Assembly (NCBI RefSeq): GCF_001894745.1
Contig: NZ_BBYF01000005.1
Location: forward strand, 310,001 to 374,000
Direction: 5' to 3'
Length of the DNA: 64,000 bases
Source: Paenibacillus sp. NAIST15-1
GTDB taxonomy: Bacteria > Bacillota > Bacilli > Paenibacillales > Paenibacillaceae
Below the pieces are notes generated by a model, which made no database searches, was not told the DNA's origin, and saw only the letters and a program-made list of their open reading frames with translations. This document shows positions 52,198 through 62,044 of the stretch, piece after piece (within the stretch, counting starts at the first letter, position 1; each line of letters begins with the position of its first letter). Made by a program: the position numbers and the translations under genes.

Positions 52198-53394
52198 TTA
52201 TTTCTCGATAGCTGAATTGCTTATGGCCGTCTTATTCAGTACAGCAACCATAGTAATGCTCAATATAAGAACGAGTACACCCATGATTGCAAATGGAACA
52301 TGCTTATCCAGCCGATACAGCATCGTGCTTAGAATAGGTGCAATTACCGCAGAAATTCCTTGTACGGCCGCAATCAGTCCTGCAACCCCTCCCTGTTGTT
52401 CACTGGATACCGCAAGCGATGCGCCTGTCATGAAGCCGGGCATCAACAATCCTGCCCCTACTCCGAACAGGGAGAACGCGATATAGTAGCTGAGTAAGCT
52501 ATTAATAAACAAGAACAGTGCGATACTGCATAGAAGGAGCAGCGATCCGATGAGCAGCAGCTGCTTGGGATGCAGCTTCGATGTCTTCATTTGAATGCCC
52601 TGCGTCAAAATCATTGCGAATCCTGTCAGCATTAATCCCATGGATACCATGCGGGCAGTTTCTTGCGTAGTGAGTGCAAGCTGGTCTTGAAAATAGAAGC
52701 CGCCAACTACCTGCAGCGTAATGATACTGAGCATGGTAATCATCCCGGCTAGTAAGTTAAGGGGAATCCCTCTCTGGAACGGACTCACTTTGGGCGGCTT
52801 GGTGTGATTCAACTGCTTATGAGTAGGAACTAACATGAGCACGACAAAGAATGCGATAATCGGTAGTAATGCCCCAATATACAGAGGCCATATCAGCCCA
52901 ATAAATGCGAATACAGCGGCAATTGCAGGACCGAGCACAAGCCCAAGCCCGTTTGCTGCCCCTATAAGGGCCATGCCTGAAGAACGCCCCTTTTCATCGG
53001 TTACGTCAGCCATATACGCCTGTGCGGATGAAGGTACAGCTGGAATGAACATGCCAACCATGGCTCGTGCAGCGATTAGAAGTCCAAGGAGCAGCCCCCC
53101 TTCTATTGCTCCATGTAATCCGGCATACATCGTTGCAGTGAAAATGACATAACTGACGAACATTCCGATGAAGCCCATTAAGATAACCGGCTTTCTCCCT
53201 TTGAGATCACTGAGTCGTCCCCATACAGGAGCCATAATGGCCATGGCGACAGAGCCTAATGAAATGATGATGCCTGAATGCACCTCACTTAATCCCAATT
53301 CACGAATGAGCGGCGGCATGACCGGCGCAATGATCATTAACGCTACCATCGAGACAAATACACTGAAAAATACGCTAAATCGAATTCTAGCCAT
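52198..53394 (-). CDS. MFS transporter (drug/siderophore exporter-like)
   Basis: A 398-residue major facilitator with about 12 transmembrane helices. The antiporter motif after helix 2, MAPVWGRLSDLKGRKPVILM, is well conserved, as is GAANGLGLVLGPAIA in helix 5 (motif C of drug:proton antiporters). This marks it as an efflux-type permease. It precedes the iron-linked AraC regulator gene on the same strand, so export of a siderophore or another metallophore is one hypothesis; a general drug exporter is the alternative. GGAGG precedes the ATG by ten nt. Confidence 0.85.
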   Translation of the reverse strand: MARIRFSVFFSVFVSMVALMIIAPVMPPLIRELGLSEVHSGIIISLGSVAMAIMAPVWGRLSDLKGRKPVILMGFIGMFVSYVIFTATMYAGLHGAIEGGLLLGLLIAARAMVGMFIPAVPSSAQAYMADVTDEKGRSSGMALIGAANGLGLVLGPAIAAVFAFIGLIWPLYIGALLPIIAFFVVLMLVPTHKQLNHTKPPKVSPFQRGIPLNLLAGMITMLSIITLQVVGGFYFQDQLALTTQETARMVSMGLMLTGFAMILTQGIQMKTSKLHPKQLLLIGSLLLLCSIALFLFINSLLSYYIAFSLFGVGAGLLMPGFMTGASLAVSSEQQGGVAGLIAAVQGISAVIAPILSTMLYRLDKHVPFAIMGVLVLILSITMVAVLNKTAISNSAIEK

Positions 53395-53434
53395 CTTGAA
53401 TGGCCCTCCTCTCCCCTACATCTTCTTCGGATGA

Positions 53435-53620
53435 TTCCCTCTAGATGGTATAAGAAAAAGGATTGATCCTGCTACCGCAAAACGGATTGATTATGCCGGT
53501 AAACGGATTTTTCTTGATCCCGGGAGAGAAATAATTGCGGTTGAGGAAGCCAACAATATTTTAACTCTTGCTCCTGTTCCATATGTAGGTTCTGAAAGAT
53601 TCTATACAATTCGATTATGA
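53435..53620 (+). pseudogene. C-terminal remnant of an unknown protein gene
   Basis: A plus-strand frame with no start codon begins just after a TGA and encodes IDPATAKRIDYAGKRIFLDP, then GREIIAVEEANNILTLAP and a TGA at 53618-53620. The composition is protein-like and unlike intergenic DNA. It appears to be the last roughly 60 residues of a gene whose front was lost, between two genes of opposite orientation. I do not recognise the family. Confidence 0.4.
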
Positions 53621-53745
53621 ATTAACTGATAGATTCTGTCATGTTATCTAACTTAGAAGAGCATGCAGATTGCCTTTGCAAGAATATAGCAGAAGAAATG
53701 TGAACCATTGATCGGACTTGAAATTATTCATATGAACAAAGCAAA

Positions 53746-53795
53746 GAATCGGCAGCTTCCACGCCTTTCTATGAAAAGTGTATTACTGCCGATTC
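53746..53795 (-). terminator. Terminator of the collagen-like gene
   Basis: GAATCGGCAG pairs perfectly with CTGCCGATTC across a 30-nt loop and is followed by TTTGCTTTG on the minus strand. Confidence 0.65.
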
Positions 53796-53833
53796 AATGC
53801 GTGATATTAATTATTTCGTCCTAATGATAGTGA

Positions 53834-54940
<1,107 letters not shown>

Positions 54941-55186
54941 TCAATTACCCTATAATTATATGAACATATGAAAGAAATGATTGGGTAAACAACGCAAGGT
55001 AAAGACATAAAGTATGTTCCGTTTCTACGCGTCATTACAGACGTGTACTCCTATAATTAGGCTGGAAACCAACATCGTGTTTACATCCAATGAAACGATA
55101 GTAAGGTGGATACTGATCGTTATTACACTTGCTCTCATCGTATGGACATGATCTTATCTTCCTTCCATTGATTAACGTATCGAAGT

Positions 55187-55216
55187 AATCTGTTCTATTT
55201 GTAGTAATCTGTCCTA
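55187..55216. repeat. MocR-type direct-repeat operator, copy 2
   Basis: AATCTGTTCTA (55187-55197) and AATCTGTCCTA (55206-55216), 19 bp apart, 40 nt before the EamA transporter start. Over 31 bp it matches the mocR upstream copy at 29 positions. The rest of the 342-nt gap (54914-55256) shows no other feature. Confidence 0.7.
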
Positions 55217-55256
55217 TCTCACAGCGTGTATGATCAATCCAAAAGGAGGAGGAACC

Positions 55257-56192
55257 ATGGTTATCTTCAATTATGTGCTCGTTTGTCTTATCTTCAGCAC
55301 AACCTTCCTAGCGGTGAAAATTGGTGTGGACGCCTCTGCCCCGCCTTTCCTGTCAGGGGGGCTTCGATTTTTCATTGCTGGAATCCTATTGTTCAGTTGG
55401 ATGCTATGGAGGAAGAAAGCAAGCCTGTCCTTGTTATTGCACAAAGATTCGCTCCTTACAGGGATAGGTCTTACGTTCGGAACTTTTGCTGCTCTATATT
55501 GGGGAGAACAATTTGTTGCTTCGGGGATCGCAGCGATTCTGTCAGCTACAGCGCCTATTCTAGTACTTGTGCTGCAGATGATCTTCATGCGCCACAAACC
55601 CACCATTCACGCTTTACTAGGTTGTGTCATAGGATTCCTAGGAGTTGTTCTTATGCTAGTACCTGGGATCTCAGTATCGGCAAGCGTATGGGTTATTGTC
55701 GGCAGCATCGTTATAATCTTAGGTCAATTGTTCTATGCAGGGGGTGCAATTTACTCCAAACGGGTTGCAAAGCGCTTTGCAACTACGTCACCATTTGCAC
55801 TTAATGCGGTTCAGATGATATATGGAGGAGCTCTACTGCTTACTCTATCCGCATTTACGGAGGATTGGGACTTTGGGAGTATGCTATCTGGTCGCGCACT
55901 TGGCTCATTGCTTTATTTAATTGTGATTGGTTCGATGATTGGGCATAGCCTGTTCTATTGGCTTGTCGCCAAGACGACGCCAATATTTGCTTCTACTTGG
56001 CTGTACGTATCTCCGATGCTCGCGCTCGTAGTTGGCGTACTGTTCTATGGGGAGAGGATCACATGGGTATCGGCTGCTGGTGCAGTAATCATTATTGTCG
56101 GCACAGCCTTTATCAATTACGACAGCTTGAAGCAATTGTTCCAGCGGCCAAAGAAAAGCCATACTGATCTCCAAACAGTACAGTCTGGATGA
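55257..56192 (+). CDS. EamA-family (DMT superfamily) transporter
   Basis: A 311-residue membrane protein with ten predicted helices in two EamA repeats (first: FSTTFLAVKIGVDASAPPFLSGGLRFF, second: FYAGGAIYSKRVAK onward to MLALVVGVLFYGERITWVSA). The EGE-like motif at the end of each repeat is typical of metabolite exporters. The ATG at 55257 has AGGAGGAGG upstream. MocR-type direct repeats 40 nt upstream match those before the mocR gene at 49276-50703, so this is its likely target; MocR-EamA pairs are common and often handle amino compounds. Confidence 0.88.
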   Translation: MVIFNYVLVCLIFSTTFLAVKIGVDASAPPFLSGGLRFFIAGILLFSWMLWRKKASLSLLLHKDSLLTGIGLTFGTFAALYWGEQFVASGIAAILSATAPILVLVLQMIFMRHKPTIHALLGCVIGFLGVVLMLVPGISVSASVWVIVGSIVIILGQLFYAGGAIYSKRVAKRFATTSPFALNAVQMIYGGALLLTLSAFTEDWDFGSMLSGRALGSLLYLIVIGSMIGHSLFYWLVAKTTPIFASTWLYVSPMLALVVGVLFYGERITWVSAAGAVIIIVGTAFINYDSLKQLFQRPKKSHTDLQTVQSG

Positions 56193-56209
56193 ATCACAGC
56201 AATAAAATA

Positions 56210-56241
56210 AGCTCTCCCGAATGTGTTCCTTCGAGAGAGCT
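56210..56241 (+). terminator. Terminator of the EamA gene
   Basis: AGCTCTC pairs with GAGAGCT, 18-nt loop, then CTTTCTCC, 17 nt after the stop codon. Confidence 0.55.
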
Positions 56242-56413
56242 CTTTCTCCATTTTCGTTCATATTCTCCAAAGAAAATGATACATTTTGCAGAAAAGCAAA
56301 GATCTATCATGTTATTTCGCCAATACTTCAACAACAAACGTCTTCACAGCAATGAAACGACAAGCAGATTATACAGCATAAGTGGCATCCAAATGATTCG
56401 CACCATACAGAGC

Positions 56414-58087
56414 TTATTTCTTGACCCAGGAATCCTTCAACGGTACGATCCGATGAAATTCGAGATGTGTGCCCTCCCTACCTTGCTCCCTGGCAAAATA
56501 ACCATGTCTGATAAACTGGAATCGCTGTTCTGTTAGAGCTTGTGCTGCCCAAGGCTCCAACATAACGTTTGAGATACGAGTATGTGAGTCTGGGCAGATT
56601 CGGTCAGTCCAGATGATGTCGTTATCCTTCGGCACAGACTCATCTAGCAAGAGGTTTTCGTACAAATGAACGACGGCCTCCACCGCATGAGCAGCTGACA
56701 CCCAGTGAATGGTTCCCTTCACTTTCCGTCCAGTAAAGCCTGTGCCGCTCTTCGTGACCGGATCATATGTGCATCGAAGTTCTGTAATTTCGTCGGTTGC
56801 TGGATCTTTGATTACTTCATCACACCGGATAAAATAAGCACCCTTCAATCGAACCTCGCCATTTGGACGTAGCCGGTGGAACTGGCTTGGTGGCTGCTCC
56901 AGAAAATCATCTCGCTCGATATAAATGGTTCTCGAAAAGGGAACATCCCGTTGGCCCAGCTGCTCATTATGAGGATTGTTCTCCAATTGCAGCCATTCTA
57001 CCTTATCCTCAGGATAGTTTGTTATGACAACCTTTAACGGGTGCAGTACTGCCATGATGCCGCTAGTTCGGTCTTGAAGATCCTGTCTTGCGTAATGATC
57101 CAGCAGCGAGATATTCGCGGTGCTCTCCGTCCGAATACTGCCGATCTCTTCGATGAATGCGCGTATACTCTCTGACGTGTACCCTCTTCTACGAAGGCCC
57201 CGAATCGTTGGCAATCTTGGATCGTCCCAGCCCTCAACGAGTCTCTCCTCGACTAACTGACGTAAGTAACGCTTGCTTGTTACGACACCCGTAAGATTCA
57301 ATCGTCCGAATTCGCGCTGCCTTGGAGGCTCTGGAACTTCGAGTTCGCGGAGAACCCACTCGTACAGCGGACGATGGTCTTTGAATTCAAGCGAGCATAA
57401 CGAGTACGTGATGCCTTCGATGGCGTCTTGAATCGGATGGGCAAAATCATACATTGGGTATATACACCAGTTATCCTTGGTTCGATAGTGCGCAGCATGA
57501 ATAATTCGATATAAAACCGGATCCCGCAAATTCATGTTCGGCGAGCTCATATCGATCTTGGCGCGAAGCACTTTAGATGCGGTAGGAAAGACTCCTTGTC
57601 TCATGTTAGTAAATAGCTCTAAGTTCTCTTGTATCGTGCGGCTGCGATAAGGGCTATTTCGGCCAGGCTCTGTCAACGTCCCCCGATATTTCGCTACTTC
57701 GTCTGGCGCAAGATCGCAGACATAGGCCTTCCCTTTTCTAATTAAGGTCACAGCTGCTTGGTAAATCTGCTCCGAATAGTCCGATCCATAATAAATATAA
57801 TCGGGGTCATATCCAAGCCATTTCATATCCTCAATGATGGAGTGAACATAATGGATGTCCTCCTTCAGAGGATTCGTGTCGTCGAATCGCAGATGAAATG
57901 AGCCTCCATACTGCTTCGCAAGCATATAGCTTGTGTGGATGGCATAGGCGCTCCCAATGTGGAGATAGCCATTCGGCTCTGGGGGGAACCGCGTGCACAT
58001 GCTTCGACTGAACGGCGAAGCTTCCTGTTCCTCATGTATGAGTCTGTATAAATAATGGTCAGTTGAATAGGCAGTATCTTGATTCAT
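56414..58087 (-). CDS. glnS: Glutaminyl-tRNA synthetase
   Basis: A 557-residue class I synthetase of the GlnRS type, normal length. The N-terminal catalytic domain has FPPEPNGYLHIGSAYAIHTS, LRFDDTNPLKEDIHYV and MYDFAHPIQDAIEGITYSLC; the KMSKS-equivalent is VVTSKRYL, and a C-terminal anticodon-binding beta-barrel region follows (residues about 340-550). The HIGH motif reads HIGS, so its last His is Ser, and the second loop has TSKR. Most Firmicutes lack GlnRS and make Gln-tRNA by transamidation, so the gene was probably acquired. A T-box leader with a CAA codon in the specifier position precedes it, which supports glutamine specificity and a functional role. Confidence 0.9.
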   Translation of the reverse strand: MNQDTAYSTDHYLYRLIHEEQEASPFSRSMCTRFPPEPNGYLHIGSAYAIHTSYMLAKQYGGSFHLRFDDTNPLKEDIHYVHSIIEDMKWLGYDPDYIYYGSDYSEQIYQAAVTLIRKGKAYVCDLAPDEVAKYRGTLTEPGRNSPYRSRTIQENLELFTNMRQGVFPTASKVLRAKIDMSSPNMNLRDPVLYRIIHAAHYRTKDNWCIYPMYDFAHPIQDAIEGITYSLCSLEFKDHRPLYEWVLRELEVPEPPRQREFGRLNLTGVVTSKRYLRQLVEERLVEGWDDPRLPTIRGLRRRGYTSESIRAFIEEIGSIRTESTANISLLDHYARQDLQDRTSGIMAVLHPLKVVITNYPEDKVEWLQLENNPHNEQLGQRDVPFSRTIYIERDDFLEQPPSQFHRLRPNGEVRLKGAYFIRCDEVIKDPATDEITELRCTYDPVTKSGTGFTGRKVKGTIHWVSAAHAVEAVVHLYENLLLDESVPKDNDIIWTDRICPDSHTRISNVMLEPWAAQALTEQRFQFIRHGYFAREQGREGTHLEFHRIVPLKDSWVKK

Positions 58088-58150
58088 GGTGACGCCTCCT
58101 CATGAACTTGTGGGGTGAATCGAGTGTTAACACATATCTAAAAAACGCAA

Positions 58151-58436
58151 TAAAAAAACCTCACCTCCAAGACGTTAAGTCTTGGGGACGAAGTTATCGT
58201 GGTACCACCCCGGGTTCATTAATATGTCGCCATATTAATCTCATCAAGTACGGCATAAGAAGCATGCTTATACTCTAGCTCTGTAACGGGAGCTCCCGTC
58301 ATGCCATCCCACGGTTGAACGGATCCGGCATGCTGCTCAGAGGCTTGGTTCGGGAAATGGCTCATTGCTCCTTCTCAGCTGCAGGAGCTCTCTGTATATG
58401 GGCATATTTCCTTACTCTTCTCATCATCGCGTTTCT
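58151..58436 (-). promoter_or_regulatory. T-box leader of glnS (CAA specifier)
   Basis: The minus strand contains the T-box GGGTGGTACCACG (58211-58199), a competing terminator CCAAGAC/GTCTTGG (58185-58167) with seven T residues, and a long stem I beginning near 58430. In stem I, AGTA is followed on the other strand by GAAC and then CAA (58347-58345), a glutamine codon at the expected specifier place. Uncharged tRNA-Gln would bind and allow read-through into glnS. Confidence 0.88.
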
Positions 58437-58553
58437 TTTATTGGGATAGATAATAACAAATCATTCCACCAATGTAAAGTCGGATGTTAGACTGCTTTGT
58501 GTGAGAACATGATGGCAATGGCGCACCACAGAACATGACCGTATCCGTATTGC

Positions 58554-59696
58554 CTACTCCTTACTCCCCTCTTGATGACATGATTCCTCTCTCGATTGTG
58601 CCCGCTTGTATCGAATAGAAACAGCGAGCAGCAGAAGCGGGACTAAGATTCCGAAGGTAGCAACGAACGGAATCCAGGTTGTCTTGTTATAATCGCTGTA
58701 GTGCACCGAGCTCGGATGAACAATTATGGAGAAGATGACTAATAGAAGACCTAACGGATACACAAGGATGCGGTAATCGTGCAGTCGCAATGTCTGTGAC
58801 AGACCTACACACGAGACGTAAAAATACATCGACATTTTGAAGTAAATGGTAATGAACCACATGACAGCTACAACTACTTCGACATGCTGAAAAAAAGTAC
58901 CTACCATAATTCTTTTTGCCAGCGCATAGCTCGGATATAATTGCCGTGAAGTTGTCTCTGCTCCGAGAACCAGGATCGTACAGGCGATAATGATTGTCAA
59001 CACAATACCGGCTAGAAGCACTCCGATATAGAACGCTTTTGTTGCTTTGCTCACTTCTGGAGTGGATGACGGATAGATCATTAAGAAGACGACAGCTGGA
59101 AACAAGTATATACTGCTGAACAATAATGTCGCACGGATCATCGGCTTCATACTCGACTCGAAGATAGGCTGAATCTTATGTATATCGATCTGTGGCGCAA
59201 TGCATAACAATAGAATGAGGAGCAAGAGTATGAAGTATGGAAATACAATCTCTGCAGATCTTGCAAGCACCTCTAAGCCTAAGCGCACGCCCATAACAAC
59301 GATGAATGCGAATATGATATTCGTAGCGATCATAGGAGTATTGGGCAATATCTGAGTTGTCATGAAGAAGCCCATATAGTTTAGCAGCTCCGATGAAGTA
59401 ATTAATGCAAAGAAAACGAAGAACCACGAAATAGCTGTCCCAATCCATTTTCCTAAGCGCTTCTCAATCATTTCAACGAGTGTCATTCTCGGATGATGCT
59501 GTGCGACGATGCTATACAGCTTCACAAGAAGCATGCTTATTCCAATGCTAATAATTGAAGCAATCCATGCATCCTGCTTCACCTCTTCTGCCAAGCTTGA
59601 AGGGATAACTAAAATCGCAGTTCCAACGGAATATAAGAAGACGAGAATTGTAAACTGACGAACGCTGATATTATTCTGTTCCCCTTTTCCCATCAT
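58554..59696 (-). CDS. Spore germinant receptor permease, GerB/GerAB-type subunit
   Basis: A 380-residue protein with about ten transmembrane helices of the APC-superfamily spore-permease type: ISVRQFTILVFLYSVGTAIL at the start, IPSSLAEEVKQDAWIASIIS, RMTLVEMIEKRLGKWIG and a C-terminal charged tail. GerB subunits bind the germinant in the inner spore membrane. Genes for the A and C subunits are not adjacent: upstream is only a 93-residue membrane protein gene, and downstream is the glnS T-box. It may be an orphan subunit or part of a broken operon. GGAG precedes the double ATG. Confidence 0.88.
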   Translation of the reverse strand: MMGKGEQNNISVRQFTILVFLYSVGTAILVIPSSLAEEVKQDAWIASIISIGISMLLVKLYSIVAQHHPRMTLVEMIEKRLGKWIGTAISWFFVFFALITSSELLNYMGFFMTTQILPNTPMIATNIIFAFIVVMGVRLGLEVLARSAEIVFPYFILLLLILLLCIAPQIDIHKIQPIFESSMKPMIRATLLFSSIYLFPAVVFLMIYPSSTPEVSKATKAFYIGVLLAGIVLTIIIACTILVLGAETTSRQLYPSYALAKRIMVGTFFQHVEVVVAVMWFITIYFKMSMYFYVSCVGLSQTLRLHDYRILVYPLGLLLVIFSIIVHPSSVHYSDYNKTTWIPFVATFGILVPLLLLAVSIRYKRAQSREESCHQEGSKE

Positions 59697-59711
59697 GATT
59701 GCTCCTCTCGT

Positions 59712-59993
59712 TCATCCCTTCAAGAATGTTGAAATCAGGCGTGTAATTGGTTTATAGATGGTTGCAACCATGTCCAGCGGACTTGGTACCTTAACATGAA
59801 ATGCCAGAGCGATGCCAAGTACTGTGCCGAGTGTAAGCAGTGTACCGAATGCGACAGCTTCTTGTTTACTTCCGCTCTTCGACAATGCTGGGTATTCCAT
59901 GATAATAATGGTGGCTGCAATAATGAGGATCCCTAAACTAGCTAAAATATGTCGTAATCCTCCATTTCCTATATTGTGGATATTTGTGATCAA
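59712..59993 (-). CDS. Small two-helix membrane protein, possible germinant-receptor D subunit
   Basis: A 93-residue protein with two predicted membrane helices (LASLGILIIAATIIIMEYPA and FGTLLTLGTVLGIALAFHV) and a short basic tail. Two-helix D subunits occur next to some germinant receptor operons in bacilli, and this gene ends 15 nt before the gerB-type gene, so that is the best guess. The start is uncertain: the TTG at 59993 has no clear ribosome-binding site. Confidence 0.6.
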   Translation of the reverse strand: MITNIHNIGNGGLRHILASLGILIIAATIIIMEYPALSKSGSKQEAVAFGTLLTLGTVLGIALAFHVKVPSPLDMVATIYKPITRLISTFLKG

Positions 59994-60116
59994 TCTATTT
60001 CAATTATCGTCGTTGAGCATTTTTTTAAACGAATTGGGAAAAATTTTTCAATGCAAGTAGCTCATCATCATTGTAAGGAGCTCTTGTGCAATGTACGAAG
60101 CTGATCGCTCCTTAAT

Positions 60117-60302
60117 ATGTCCTTCACAGGCGGAACGGGCGGTGCAATGCCGAATGAGACTGCATCCGTATTTACGATGTATCCCGGCAACCGCTTGTTC
60201 GTTATGATTTCGACAGGCTTACCGCAATTGCTGTACGGAGAATTAGGTTTTAAGCGCGTCTTACTTCGGATTAGAATTGACTATGCGGATGAAATGAAAT
60301 AA
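60117..60302 (+). pseudogene. Possible frameshifted gene remnant
   Basis: The frame from ATG 60117 encodes SFTGGTGGAMPNETASVFTM, then NRLFVMISTGLPQLLYGELG and a charged end; it has no ribosome-binding site. A second frame starts at an ATG near 60091 with AAGGAG upstream and runs MYEADRSL before drifting out of frame. Joining the two by one frameshift would give a single small protein of about 70 residues. I do not recognise the family. It may be decayed. Confidence 0.3.
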
Positions 60303-60326
60303 AATACATCTATATTAAGTTGAATA

Positions 60327-60408
60327 GGCGATGGAGTTCGCCATAACCGCCGTCTAGGCTAATGACTCCTACCAGAGAATAACTTCCCTGGTAGGAGTCT
60401 GTTTTTTT
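60327..60408 (+). promoter_or_regulatory. Fluoride riboswitch (crcB motif) with terminator
   Basis: GGCGATGGAGTTCGCC followed by ATAACCGCC and GGCTAATGACTCCTAC is the conserved core of the crcB fluoride riboswitch (pseudoknotted aptamer). The last part, GACTCCTACCAG (60364-60375), also pairs perfectly with CTGGTAGGAGTC (60388-60399) to form a terminator with seven T residues. Fluoride binding should stabilise the aptamer and allow read-through into the CLC-F gene that starts 38 nt later. Confidence 0.92.
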
Positions 60409-60446
60409 GTCCAGAATGGTAAAGACAGAAAGGATGATGAGATGTT

Positions 60447-61772
60447 GTGAAGAAATGGAGAGGGTTGCTCGTACCTGTCTTACAGAAATCTACATACGCC
60501 GCTATTATGGCTTCTTTATTAAAGTGGATTGTACTTGGGAGTATCGTTGGGCTATTGACTGGTTCTGCTTCTGCGATATTTCTCATCAGCTTGGACTATG
60601 TTACGGGGACGAGAATCGAGCATCCTTGGTTGTTGTACCTGTTGCCGCTGGGCGGTGCTGTGGTCAGTTACATGTATTTGAAATTCGGTAAGAACAGCGC
60701 GAAAGGCAATAATCTTATTATTGAACAGATTCATGATGGCAAAGAAGCGATTCCACTGCGTATGGCGCCCCTAGTCTTGTTCGGTACGCTCATTACGCAT
60801 CTGTTCGGCGGCTCCGCAGGCCGTGAAGGGACGGCAGTCCAGATGGGCGGCAGCTTATCCGAATGGCTTGGCAAAATGCTGCGAGTCGATCACACTGATC
60901 GTAGAATTCTTCTCATCTGCGGCATTAGTGGTGGGTTCGGTTCTATATTCGGCACCCCGCTTGCGGGTACAGTATTTGGACTTGAGGTGCTGGCCATCGG
61001 ACTCATCCGTCACGAGGCCTTGGTTCCAGCATTCGTAGCGAGCTTTGTCGGGAATATTGTCACCTCGTCAGTATGGGGAGTATCACATGTCCATTACGTC
61101 GTCAATGAATTTCCGGAGTTATCGCTGCTTGTACTGGGAAAGGTTGTGCTGGCCTCCATCTTGTTCGGACTTACGAGCCGGCTGTTCAGTCAACTGACCC
61201 ACTATTTGAAAAAAGGGTACGCCAAGCTATTCGCAAATCCGATGCTCAAAAGTGCAGTAGGCGGACTTGTTATTATCGCATTTGTGTATATCGTCGGATC
61301 ACGCGATTATCTTGGCTTAGGAATTCCGCTTATTCAGAACTCATTTACGGAGGACGTATCTCCATTTGCCTTTCTTGGGAAGCTCATTTTCACTTCCTTT
61401 ACGTTGGGTGCAGGCTTTCAGGGCGGTGAGGTCACGCCGTTATTTGCCATCGGAGCTACATTAGGCAATGCATTGTCGGGCATCTTGCAGTTGTATGCCC
61501 CCTTCTTGGCTGCACTCGGATTTATTGCCGTATTTTGTGGAGCAACGAACACACCGATCGCCTGCTTCCTGATGGGAATTGAATTGTTCGGTTCTGAGGG
61601 CGCCATTTATATGTTTATCGCCTGCTTAATCAGCTATTTATTTTCAGGTCATACCGGTATCTATACTTCACAACAAATTGGAGTATCTAAGGCGAAATTG
61701 ATACGGATTGCAGCAGGAAGTACGATTGGCGCAGTCAAAACGGAGCAGCGGCAACAGGATCGTACTGAGTAA
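60447..61772 (+). CDS. CLC-F type fluoride/proton antiporter
   Basis: A 441-residue CLC channel-family protein with the CLC-F subgroup motifs: GNNLI (87-91) in place of the chloride-selective GSGIP, GGSAGREGTAVQMGGSL (121-137) and GFQGGEVTPLFAIGATLG (GKxxxP-equivalent region). CLC-F proteins export fluoride in exchange for protons and protect against its toxicity. The start is a GTG. The fluoride riboswitch directly upstream confirms the function independently. A strong terminator follows at 61846-61892. Confidence 0.93.
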   Translation: MKKWRGLLVPVLQKSTYAAIMASLLKWIVLGSIVGLLTGSASAIFLISLDYVTGTRIEHPWLLYLLPLGGAVVSYMYLKFGKNSAKGNNLIIEQIHDGKEAIPLRMAPLVLFGTLITHLFGGSAGREGTAVQMGGSLSEWLGKMLRVDHTDRRILLICGISGGFGSIFGTPLAGTVFGLEVLAIGLIRHEALVPAFVASFVGNIVTSSVWGVSHVHYVVNEFPELSLLVLGKVVLASILFGLTSRLFSQLTHYLKKGYAKLFANPMLKSAVGGLVIIAFVYIVGSRDYLGLGIPLIQNSFTEDVSPFAFLGKLIFTSFTLGAGFQGGEVTPLFAIGATLGNALSGILQLYAPFLAALGFIAVFCGATNTPIACFLMGIELFGSEGAIYMFIACLISYLFSGHTGIYTSQQIGVSKAKLIRIAAGSTIGAVKTEQRQQDRTE

Positions 61773-61845
61773 TATGACGATAACCACGGAATGAGGCTGT
61801 CCAATTCGTTAGCTTACCTTCTGCGGGATCCTATCTAATAAGACA

Positions 61846-61892
61846 AAGGTCGAGTTCAGGGTAATATGGCGCCCTGCTCTCGACCTTTTTTT
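61846..61892. terminator. Terminator between the CLC-F and NRPS genes
   Basis: AAGGTCGAG pairs with CTCGACCTT across a loop, followed by seven T residues on the plus strand. On the minus strand the T-run is weaker (TTTGTCTT), so it may also end the convergent NRPS transcript. The 150 nt between it and the NRPS stop hold nothing recognisable. Confidence 0.8.
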
Positions 61893-62044
61893 CATGACTA
61901 TCCGATTTAATTGTGGATTGCGTCACATTCAATGGAAAATAGGAGGACTTTCCCATCTTACTTGTGATGACTCAGGCTATCTCATTCCTACTTATTCGGA
62001 TGAAGATACCGATATAGTCGAAGCAGCATCGGTCTCTGTTACGC

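Noticed and set aside
60364-60408. Simple terminator for the upstream plus-strand ORF
   Set aside because: The sequence just before it is the crcB aptamer core, so the hairpin is the riboswitch expression platform for the CLC-F gene.
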